From an uncultured Clostridiaceae bacterium (GTDB taxonomy: Bacteria > Bacillota > Clostridia > TANB77 > CAG-465), in the NCBI GenBank assembly GCA_947381905.1, contig CANCXL010000011.1, positions 1-55,662 of the forward strand: a DNA stretch of 55,662 bases, given 5' to 3'. Positions 1 to 7,031 of the stretch are shown here, in pieces (position 1 is the stretch's first letter; every line of letters begins with the position of its first letter). The notes under the pieces were generated by a model, which saw only the letters and a program-made list of their open reading frames with translations, did no database searches and was not told the DNA's origin. Both the position numbers and the translations under genes were made by a program.

Positions 1-762
1 GTTATACTTCTCTATTAATTTTGTTTATGGTATAATGGTGCTGATGAAAGTGATGATTCATCAAGTGTTATACTTCTCTATTAATTTTGTTTATGGTATA
101 ATCATCCGCTGGTACAGTTCCATTAAATTCTTGTTATACTTCTCTATTAATTTTGTTTATGGTATAATGATAAGAATGAATGTGTTAAGTCTATTTGAGT
201 TATACTTCTCTATTAATTTTGTTTATGGTATAATTGGACAAATATTCCAAATGTAACACAACCAGTTATACTTCTCTATTAATTTTGTTTATGGTATAAT
301 TAGTGAAACGGCTACAATAAGAGGAATTAAGTTATACTTCTCTATTAATTTTGTTTATGGTATAATTAGTTTTATTTACTTTATATCCAAATCTATGTTA
401 TACTTCTCTATTAATTTTGTTTATGGTATAATAAAGGCTTTTTATTTTTAGGAGAGTTTTTGGTTATACTTCTCTATTAATTTTGTTTATGGTATAATAA
501 ATTTACAAAATGGTATTACATCAGCCGAGTTATACTTCTCTATTAATTTTGTTTATGGTATAATTTATACGCATGCAAATTGGATATATGCAGAGTTATA
601 CTTCTCTATTAATTTTGTTTATGGTATAATTTTGCGGTGGATCAAGTGCTGATTCATGGAGTTATACTTCTCTATTAATTTTGTTTATGGTATAATAAAT
701 GTATAACAATGATTATTATATTTTAGGTTATACTTCTCTATTAATTTTGTTTATGGTATAAT
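1..762 (+). CRISPR. Type II CRISPR array, 12 repeats / 11 spacers
   Basis: Twelve identical 36-nt repeats start at 1, 67, 133, 199, 265, 331, 397, 463, 529, 595, 661 and 727, an exact 66-nt period. All eleven spacers are 30 nt and differ from one another. The repeat begins GTTATACTTC and ends TATGGTATAAT. No repeat is degenerate, including the one next to cas2. The first repeat sits at base 1, so the array may extend beyond the window. The strand follows from the tracrRNA, whose anti-repeat is complementary to the plus-strand repeat, so crRNAs read left to right, towards and convergent with the cas operon. Spacers 1 and 10 share 13 of 14 bases. Spacer sources cannot be identified from the sequence alone. 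Confidence 0.98.
28..36 (+). promoter_or_regulatory. Extended -10 promoter inside every CRISPR repeat (first of 12)
   Basis: The last nine bases of the repeat read TGG-TATAAT, a perfect extended -10 element (TGn-TATAAT). It recurs every 66 nt up to 754-762. No good -35 is visible, as is usual for extended -10 promoters. Transcription would start about seven bases into each spacer and leave about 24 nt of guide. This matches the arrangement reported for type II-C arrays of Neisseria meningitidis and Campylobacter jejuni. Transcription itself is inferred. Confidence 0.75.
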
Positions 763-770
763 AGAATTGT

Positions 771-807
771 AAAAAAGCTTAGAAAGCCAACATTTCTAAG
801 CTTTTTT
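771..807. terminator. Bidirectional terminator between array and cas2
   Basis: A perfect 15-bp stem (771-785 with 793-807) with a 7-nt loop. The arms start with six A and end with six T, so it works on either strand. It separates the convergent array and cas operon. It starts only nine bases after the last repeat, where the last in-repeat promoter would begin transcription. Confidence 0.9.
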
Positions 808-861
808 ATTTCATTTTTTTAGAAAAACTTTTTAATTTTATTTATATAAAAATTTATTTTT

Positions 862-1182
862 TTAAAAAAATGATAAATTTTCATACTCAATAGGTTTTTC
901 ATATTTTAATTTATCTCCAAGCATTATATCAATAGCATCATACTGTTTTTCTGTAACAGTAAGTACTCTTATGGATCCGTTGTTGGGAATCCCAAGTTTT
1001 AATCTTTGTTTATGAATATTAACAGAATCTACGCCATTACATAATCTAGCATATACAGAATATTGAATCATATAGTATCCATCTTTTATCAAAAATTTTC
1101 TAAACTGTGTCGCTGTTTTTCTTTCTTGTCTTGTTTTAACTGGCAAATCAAAAAATACAAGTATTCTCATATATTTATGCAT
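862..1182 (-). CDS. cas2: CRISPR-associated endoribonuclease Cas2
   Basis: A 106-aa protein of normal Cas2 length. Cas2 is the small ferredoxin-fold dimer that bridges Cas1 dimers in the spacer-integration complex. The N-terminal beta strand runs into FFDLPV with the conserved aspartate (residue 12), and the SVYARLCN segment is typical of type II Cas2 proteins. Its start overlaps the cas1 stop by 8 bp, so the two are translationally coupled. A second in-frame ATG four codons later is also possible. It is the last gene of the cas9-cas1-cas2 operon and is followed by the terminator shared with the array. Confidence 0.95.
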   Translation of the reverse strand: MHKYMRILVFFDLPVKTRQERKTATQFRKFLIKDGYYMIQYSVYARLCNGVDSVNIHKQRLKLGIPNNGSIRVLTVTEKQYDAIDIMLGDKLKYEKPIEYENLSFF

Positions 1183-2074
1183 ACCTATACTCTCTTATAC
1201 CATCTAAGACAGGAAGCTTAATTTGATTTTCTTTACTTTCAAAACTTGTTGCCAGCGACTTAACAACATTTTCTATTGCTGTAGAAATATTATATGATTT
1301 ACCATCTATTAACATTAATGTATTTATAACATTATATATTTTTCTTTTAGTACTAGAATCTAAATTTTCTTGTAATTCGATATTATTTATAATATATAAA
1401 TCTACTAAAGGTCTAAAACATTCTATAATATCATCAGATAAATTAAAGGCATTAAGCTGGTTATGATGGAAAATACCCATTGATGGTTCAAACCCATACA
1501 TTACCAGACTTCTAGATATCATACCTCTTACTATGGCATATCCGTAGTTTAATGCTGAATTATAAAAATCATCTTTTCTTCTTGTAAAATCATTACCAAA
1601 AATAGTTTTAAAGTACAGGGCTGCTGCTCTTGCCTCAATATTAGTTGAATCTCCAGATAAAACAGCATCCCTCATATTCATTAAACTATTATATTCAGTT
1701 TCAAAATCTAATAATTTCAATACCCTTGCCTGATTTGATATTTTCTGTTTTACTATCTCTTGCCATATTCTTTTTAGCACAGGTTTTGGCATATCAAGTT
1801 GCCTCTTTAAATTTCTAAGCTTTCTAGAATAATTACTTGTACCAAGTAAAATTCCAGTTGGCATATGTTTTTCATCACAAATATATAATACTATATCATG
1901 TTCAACTATTTTTCTTAAAGTATATGTAGATATATTAGTTTTAAGTGAATCAATACATATACTATTTATATCTTCTAAAGGAAATGTATATTCCTCATCT
2001 TTTTGTAATACTAATTGTTCATTCTTTATAGATAAATGAACATCACTTTCAATATATAAATTTCTAAAAGCCAT
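1175..2074 (-). CDS. cas1: CRISPR-associated endonuclease Cas1 (type II)
   Basis: A 299-aa integrase of the spacer-acquisition complex, within the usual size range. An N-terminal beta domain is followed by the helical catalytic domain. The metal ligands appear as E147 (NIEARAAALYF), H203/H204 (GIFHHNQLNAFNL) and E218 (SDDIIECFRPLVD), at the spacing known for type II Cas1. The FNLSDDIIE block is diagnostic of the family. It lies 67 bp downstream of cas9 with no terminator between, and overlaps cas2 by 8 bp. The Shine-Dalgarno is weak, so translation may be modest. With no csn2 or cas4 present, Cas1-Cas2 plus Cas9 would form the whole adaptation machinery, which points to II-C. Confidence 0.97.
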   Translation of the reverse strand: MAFRNLYIESDVHLSIKNEQLVLQKDEEYTFPLEDINSICIDSLKTNISTYTLRKIVEHDIVLYICDEKHMPTGILLGTSNYSRKLRNLKRQLDMPKPVLKRIWQEIVKQKISNQARVLKLLDFETEYNSLMNMRDAVLSGDSTNIEARAAALYFKTIFGNDFTRRKDDFYNSALNYGYAIVRGMISRSLVMYGFEPSMGIFHHNQLNAFNLSDDIIECFRPLVDLYIINNIELQENLDSSTKRKIYNVINTLMLIDGKSYNISTAIENVVKSLATSFESKENQIKLPVLDGIREYRYA

Positions 2075-2141
2075 ACTTATTTCTTAAATACTGTATCTAT
2101 TATTTCATTTTGTCCTACTCAACAGTCATTAAGATAAAGTT

Positions 2142-5100
2142 TTAAGCTTTTCCCCCTTTCTTATTTTTCAAATTAAATTTTAATCTTTTTTCTGGTAATT
2201 TAACTTCATGTATATCTCCAAGTACTCCTACTTGATATTTTTTCATGGACAATAACCCCTTTATACCTAAACTAGGTAACATATATGAATTATCATGATT
2301 GATTATTGTGATGGAAGCTGTACTTATCCCCGCTTTCACATAATATGAAAATATATTTTTTACTTGCACTTTTTCTTTATTTTTTGAAGTTAATTCAATA
2401 TTATCTTCTTTTTCTAAATATATCAAATCATTAGGATATAGCGAAAATATAAAGTCTTTATCGTCTAATTCTTTCCACTCAGATTGAGGTTTATTTGCCG
2501 CACAACCTTTATTAGGTAATTTATCATTCAATACGCCTGCAGTATATATAGGAACAAAATAATATCCTTCGCCTTCAACATGAAATATATCAATTCTTAT
2601 CATAGAACCATTATCTGCCATAGATTTTCCACCATTTAAAGGAACAAATGATGATGTTTTACTTTCTATTTTTACCTTTCTGACAATTTGACCTTTTGTG
2701 CCATCCTTATTTGGTTTATAGAAATCTTCTTTAAAAGCTTCTTTTGCATTTCCATCAAATTTTTTTAATCGTTCTACTAAGCCTTTATATAAATATAAAT
2801 CATCACGTTTTTGTTTTTCTGGATAGCCTTCTATATCATTGCCATCTTTTGTGAGTTTTAAGTCCTTTAATTCAGTCTTTTTAATAGAATAATATACATT
2901 ATCATACTTTCTAAGTCCTCTTATTGTATCTTTATGTGCTGCGCCTGTAACTTTTCTTCTTGGCATTCTTGATACAAATATTGGCTTTATTTTTAATATA
3001 TTTTCATATGTATCATACTTTAATCTTTTTAACTCTTCATGCATTAATTCTTCATTTCGTAAAGTCCTAATCTCAAGTTCTTTTCTAAAACCATTATATG
3101 GCTCTGGAAAATATCTTTCATTTTCTTGTGCTAATTTATTAAACTCTACTATTTCTCCTGTATATCTATCTACAAAATCTTTACCATTTTTATAATAAAA
3201 TGCTTCTTGTTTTTTATAAAAATTAGTTATATCTTGAATTAATCTTGGAGTAACACAAGCAATTATCGTTGCATCAATAGCATGGTGTTCATCTCCATTT
3301 GACCTTATTTTTTCTATTCCTAATCTTTTTCTTATATGAGACGTAATTGATCCATTTACAACGCTTACTTTGACTTTTATATTATCATTTTTTGAAAATA
3401 TAAGATTGTTCTTAATTAAATTATGTACAACCTTACTTAGATATTGTGTATCCTTTAAATTTCTTTCTTTAAATCCCTCAATATCTTCCCTTGAAATAGA
3501 TTCTATTAATAGTTTCTTTAATTTCTTGGAATTATTTCTTCCTTGATAAATACTACTAGACCTTACTATATAGTCACTATCATCTTTATTACTTTCTCTA
3601 AGATATTGTAATGGAACTCTATCTCCTTTCATTCTATTTTCAGAAGATAGTACTAACACTTTATTGTTATATGAATCATCAAAAGATATACTATATGGTA
3701 TAATATGATCAACATCTACAAGTTCACTAAACAATTCTTCTGGTTTTATATGCTTACCTGAATATACACATATTTCGCCTTGTTCTTTCCATAATCTATA
3801 TTTTACTATGTCCTGTCCTGTTACATTAATTTTGCCTAATTCTTCAATTTCTCTTTTTACCTTTTCATTAGTTATCATTCTATCTTGATTATCTTTTTCA
3901 ATTTTTCGTCTTTCTTCGAATGTTTTAGATAGTTCTCTAGCTAATTCTATATTTACAGACTCAGGATTTCCGTATTTATCTACAATAGCATTTACTACTT
4001 TAATTGTTTGTGAAACTGCTCTTTTAACAACTGGATTAGGAATTTCCTCTTGTAAATTATTTAAAGATAATTTAGCTCTACGTTTAATATTTATGTTACC
4101 TCTAAAATCCGAATAAACTTTATCTACTGCTTTATCATAAGTTAGTCCTTGTTCTAAAAAAGGAATAATTTTATTCATTGCTCTTATTGATAAATTACTT
4201 GTTTTAGAAAAGCTTAAAGGTAACAGTTTCTCAATTATTTCATCGGTTATATTAGGAATATTTGCTTTTAAATAGCTAATTCTCTTATCATCAGACTTGT
4301 ATACAGATAAAGCATATCCAATCTTATTAAGTGCTTCAATTGAATATTTTTCTATCAGGTTCTTTTCAACTTTATCTAAAGCTTTTCTTATTTTATGATA
4401 GCTTTGAAATTCTTTAATATTCGATTTTTCTTCTGACAATTTTATTGCCTCATTATAATCTTTTGATAGACTATAATCATATCTTACTGTATTAAACCTT
4501 GCCTCTTTTGGCATATCTATAACTTTTCTTATATCACTATATTTTATTGTATCTTTTCTTTTGGCTATATCTATAATAGCTTTTCTTTGTACTTCGTTTA
4601 ATACATTAGATACATTTTTTCTATTTTCATCTACGCTTTCGACATATTCAATTCTAATATGATTTATATCTTGTAAAAGTTTAAAATACTCAAATGTATA
4701 TGTAGCTTTCATTGCTCTATATTCGTTTTTTTCAAAAGTGCATTTGCCAAGCATTTTTTCAATTTGATTTCCACCATAAATGCTATTACCACCTGGTCCC
4801 TCTTCAAAAGACCTTTGAGATTCAAATATTTCTAAATACTTATCTACAAATTCACTTGTTATTTTCGGATTTAATTCACTTTGCTTTTTTAATATTAACT
4901 TTATTTCACTTACTAAATCTGCTCTTTTTACCGTAGATTTATATTCATCTGTAGTATTTCTAATTTTTCTTATTTTCTTACCATTAGATAATACTTTAAC
5001 AAAACTTGAATCCTTCAAATACATTTCAGCAACACTTCTATAATTATGCTCTTTCATAATATTATCATTTTGTATAGTCGCTTTTAATAGTTTTCCAGTA

Positions 5101-5540
5101 TCTTTATTTTCTGCTTCATCAGATTTACTATTAGATTTATATCCTCTTCTTTTTACGAAATTAATTAACACTCTAGCTACTTCCTTTGAGGTAAGTAAAG
5201 TGTCTAATCCCTCAACTCTTAATTCATATACATCTTTTTCAAATTTATAATCATTATTGTTATACATTTCTTCAACTTGCTTTTTAGAAATGATATTGTA
5301 ATTTTCAAGTAAAGATAGAACTCTATCTCTTCTATGTCTCCTTCTTCTTAATCTCCTACGAATCCCCCTTGCTTCTCTTCTTTTTGAAGCGAGTGAAGAA
5401 CCATCTTTTGGATTTTCAGCTTTATCAAAAATACGAGAGCCTAAGTCTTCTATTTTTATAGGATTTCCTTGTTCATCAGTTTTTAAAACTGCCCATCCTA
5501 CAGATCCTACACCTAAGTCTAAACCTATTTTATATCTCAT
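2142..5540 (-). CDS. cas9: RNA-guided endonuclease Cas9 (type II-C-like, 1132 aa)
   Basis: The effector nuclease, which cuts DNA guided by crRNA:tracrRNA. RuvC-I is at the N-terminus (IGLDLGVGSVGWAV, D8), followed by an arginine-rich bridge helix around residues 50-75 and a recognition lobe to about 520. RuvC-II is IELAREL (E532), HNH is DVDHIIPYS (H612) with a downstream ENRMKGDRVP block, and RuvC-III is HHAIDA (H753, D756). The remaining ~370 residues include the PAM-interacting region. All nuclease residues are intact. The start at 5540 is chosen over an upstream ATG at 5591 because a GGGGG ribosome site lies 7 nt before it and the cas9 -35 box sits at the upstream ATG. The length fits compact II-C enzymes, and the MRYKIGLD start recalls Geobacillus-type Cas9. 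Confidence 0.97.
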   Translation of the reverse strand: MRYKIGLDLGVGSVGWAVLKTDEQGNPIKIEDLGSRIFDKAENPKDGSSLASKRREARGIRRRLRRRRHRRDRVLSLLENYNIISKKQVEEMYNNNDYKFEKDVYELRVEGLDTLLTSKEVARVLINFVKRRGYKSNSKSDEAENKDTGKLLKATIQNDNIMKEHNYRSVAEMYLKDSSFVKVLSNGKKIRKIRNTTDEYKSTVKRADLVSEIKLILKKQSELNPKITSEFVDKYLEIFESQRSFEEGPGGNSIYGGNQIEKMLGKCTFEKNEYRAMKATYTFEYFKLLQDINHIRIEYVESVDENRKNVSNVLNEVQRKAIIDIAKRKDTIKYSDIRKVIDMPKEARFNTVRYDYSLSKDYNEAIKLSEEKSNIKEFQSYHKIRKALDKVEKNLIEKYSIEALNKIGYALSVYKSDDKRISYLKANIPNITDEIIEKLLPLSFSKTSNLSIRAMNKIIPFLEQGLTYDKAVDKVYSDFRGNINIKRRAKLSLNNLQEEIPNPVVKRAVSQTIKVVNAIVDKYGNPESVNIELARELSKTFEERRKIEKDNQDRMITNEKVKREIEELGKINVTGQDIVKYRLWKEQGEICVYSGKHIKPEELFSELVDVDHIIPYSISFDDSYNNKVLVLSSENRMKGDRVPLQYLRESNKDDSDYIVRSSSIYQGRNNSKKLKKLLIESISREDIEGFKERNLKDTQYLSKVVHNLIKNNLIFSKNDNIKVKVSVVNGSITSHIRKRLGIEKIRSNGDEHHAIDATIIACVTPRLIQDITNFYKKQEAFYYKNGKDFVDRYTGEIVEFNKLAQENERYFPEPYNGFRKELEIRTLRNEELMHEELKRLKYDTYENILKIKPIFVSRMPRRKVTGAAHKDTIRGLRKYDNVYYSIKKTELKDLKLTKDGNDIEGYPEKQKRDDLYLYKGLVERLKKFDGNAKEAFKEDFYKPNKDGTKGQIVRKVKIESKTSSFVPLNGGKSMADNGSMIRIDIFHVEGEGYYFVPIYTAGVLNDKLPNKGCAANKPQSEWKELDDKDFIFSLYPNDLIYLEKEDNIELTSKNKEKVQVKNIFSYYVKAGISTASITIINHDNSYMLPSLGIKGLLSMKKYQVGVLGDIHEVKLPEKRLKFNLKNKKGGKA

Positions 5541-5562
5541 TACTATTCCCCCTATATTATTT

Positions 5563-5591
5563 ATTGTACACTTTTTTGTTTTCAAAGTCAA
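5563..5591 (-). promoter_or_regulatory. cas9 promoter
   Basis: On the minus strand TTGACT (5586-5591), a 17-nt spacer and TACAAT (5563-5568). Start would be near 5556, giving a ~15-nt leader that holds the GGGGG ribosome site. It lies between the tracrRNA terminator and cas9, so cas genes and tracrRNA are separate transcription units. Confidence 0.8.
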
Positions 5592-5615
5592 CCAATTTTA
5601 TGTAAACCAATGTAT

Positions 5616-5643
5616 AAAAAAATGAACTAGCCGAAGCTAGTTC
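5616..5643 (-). terminator. tracrRNA terminator
   Basis: Minus-strand hairpin GAACTAGC-TTCG-GCTAGTTC (5624-5643), a perfect 8-bp stem with a stable UUCG tetraloop, followed by A and seven T. It ends the tracrRNA just before the cas9 promoter. Confidence 0.93.
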
Positions 5644-5744
5644 TAGATGACTGTATAAGCAGTCAGAGCTTTACGACGTAAATTAGTCTTATTATACTAA
5701 CCTACTAATCTTATTTATGGTATAACGTACTTCTCTATAAGTAC
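5616..5744 (-). ncRNA. tracrRNA
   Basis: About 129 nt on the minus strand, read 5744 to 5616. The anti-repeat is 5691-5726. Its plus strand matches the CRISPR repeat at 28 of 36 positions without gaps, and six of the eight differences still allow G.U pairs in the RNA duplex. Only repeat positions 9-10 are truly mismatched, giving the internal bulge typical of type II duplexes. Downstream come a short TTTACG/CGTAAA hairpin, a TGACTG/CAGTCA hairpin (stem in 5647-5666), and the terminator hairpin. The first 18 nt form another hairpin (GTACTT/AAGTAC). The RNA ends are inferred from promoter and terminator. Confidence 0.93.
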
Positions 5745-5750
5745 ATTAAT

Positions 5751-5779
5751 ATGTTATAACTTTTTTAAACATTTGTCAA
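5751..5779 (-). promoter_or_regulatory. tracrRNA promoter
   Basis: Minus strand: consensus TTGACA (5774-5779), 17-nt spacer, TAACAT (5751-5756). The expected start near 5744 is exactly the foot of the 5' hairpin of the tracrRNA. The -10 lies within the degenerate second repeat-like copy at 5727-5760. Confidence 0.8.
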
Positions 5780-5823
5780 CTATTATTATTAAAATACATT
5801 AAAATGCATAAAGCATACTATCC

Positions 5824-6942
5824 TTATACTTCATTAGTATCAATAACAATTAGTGGCACTTCCATTTCTTCTTGTGTAAGGCCTGCATGTCTTGCTTCCA
5901 TAATGAATCCGCCTTTTTCCCACTCTAGTGCTTTGTCTCCTATTGCAAAAGCTATATAATCTCCTACAACTTCATCAATTCTTAGGTTTTTTTTGCCTTT
6001 TCCAAAAAGTTCTTTTTCTAATACTTCTTCTTTTGACATCAATATAAAATCATCTTTAAAGTGTTTATTAAATTCTTTTTTAAATTCGTCTTTATATCCA
6101 TTCTTTACAAAGAAATTAACTGCTCTCGTTTCTAGACTTGGTCTTCTTACAAGCATTTCTTGAATTTTAGGGTAATCTTCTAAATATAAAGCTTTAGCAT
6201 CAACTAATCCATGATCTGCCATTACAATAATTAAAGAATTGTCTAGCATTGATGATAGTTCACATATTAGACTATTAATATACCTAATATTTTCTTTTAC
6301 ATATTCATGATCAACACCTAATGCATGCATAACAGAGTCTGGTTCCTCTAAATAAGTATATATAAAATCCTGTCTATCATTTTCTGCGATTTTACTTACT
6401 CTTTGTAGCATCTCTTCGCAACTATAAACAAACTCGTCTGTATCTGAATACTTCGATATATCATGAGCGTCTACAACTCCATCTGTAGTCTTTTCTATAA
6501 TATCAAAAATATTATCATATCTCATATATTTTTGTGCAGCATTGCAACCTGCAACTTCCTCATTACTATCTTGATACTTATTAGTAAATAATGTTATATT
6601 TGAGTCATATTCCTTAAAATACATATCCCAGCCAAGCCAGCAATGTTCTATTGGTGTTTTTCCACTTTCAATAGTTGGTATTGCGCAACCTGTTGTTGAC
6701 GGACATACTGAAGATATTTCACCTTCATAATGTTGCATTAAAAAATCTGTATCTCTTAAATGTTTTTTTAATGATGATACACCCATACCATCAAATATCA
6801 TTAAAACTATATTTTTATATCTCTTTTCCAATTTTTTATCTAAAAGCTCTAAGCTTTTATGTCCATTATTATAGCCATAGTACTTCAAAATTGAAGATAC
6901 TACAGATAATATACTTTTGTCATAATCTGGATATTTTATCAT
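5824..6942 (-). CDS. Alkaline phosphatase superfamily phosphodiesterase/pyrophosphatase
   Basis: A 372-aa cytoplasmic protein (no signal peptide) of the type I phosphodiesterase/nucleotide pyrophosphatase branch. Metal-site motifs are in order: D51 in FDGMG, the PSTTGCAIPT nucleophile loop (T83/T84), EPDSVMHALG (D202, H206), MADHG (D243, H244) and a C-terminal ARHAGLT histidine. The substrate is not evident; relatives hydrolyse nucleotide or sugar-phosphate diesters. An AAGGAAG ribosome site precedes the ATG. It reads towards the tracrRNA gene and I see no terminator of its own, so readthrough into the tracrRNA is possible. Confidence 0.85.
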   Translation of the reverse strand: MIKYPDYDKSILSVVSSILKYYGYNNGHKSLELLDKKLEKRYKNIVLMIFDGMGVSSLKKHLRDTDFLMQHYEGEISSVCPSTTGCAIPTIESGKTPIEHCWLGWDMYFKEYDSNITLFTNKYQDSNEEVAGCNAAQKYMRYDNIFDIIEKTTDGVVDAHDISKYSDTDEFVYSCEEMLQRVSKIAENDRQDFIYTYLEEPDSVMHALGVDHEYVKENIRYINSLICELSSMLDNSLIIVMADHGLVDAKALYLEDYPKIQEMLVRRPSLETRAVNFFVKNGYKDEFKKEFNKHFKDDFILMSKEEVLEKELFGKGKKNLRIDEVVGDYIAFAIGDKALEWEKGGFIMEARHAGLTQEEMEVPLIVIDTNEV

Positions 6943-7002
6943 AATATTCTTCCTTTCAGCATTAATTATTTGGTATTATATCATAAAAAGAAAAAAAGAA
7001 AA

Positions 7003-7023
7003 AGGACTATTTTTTATAGTCCT
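7003..7023 (-). terminator. Terminator after the ABC-F gene
   Basis: Minus strand: AGGACTA stem with TAGTCCT, followed by a T-rich tail interrupted by a few C. It lies 9 bases after the ABC-F stop codon. Confidence 0.85.
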
Positions 7024-7031
7024 CTTTGATG

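Noticed and set aside
35..256. Open frame of 73 codons across the CRISPR repeats
   Set aside because: It only exists because identical repeats with a fixed 66-nt period keep the frame open; no ribosome site.
3694..3704. TATGGTATAAT inside cas9, identical to the repeat 3' end
   Set aside because: It encodes the conserved HNH residues Ile-Ile-Pro-Tyr on the other strand, so the 11-nt match is probably chance.
5540..5591. Upstream ATG at 5591 as cas9 start
   Set aside because: It overlaps the -35 box of the cas9 promoter and lacks a ribosome site; the family start MRYKIGLD is at 5540.
1..5780. Type II-A assignment
   Set aside because: No csn2 is present beside cas1-cas2-cas9, and repeat-internal promoters with a convergent array fit II-C better. 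Array sequence beyond base 1 could in theory hide another gene.
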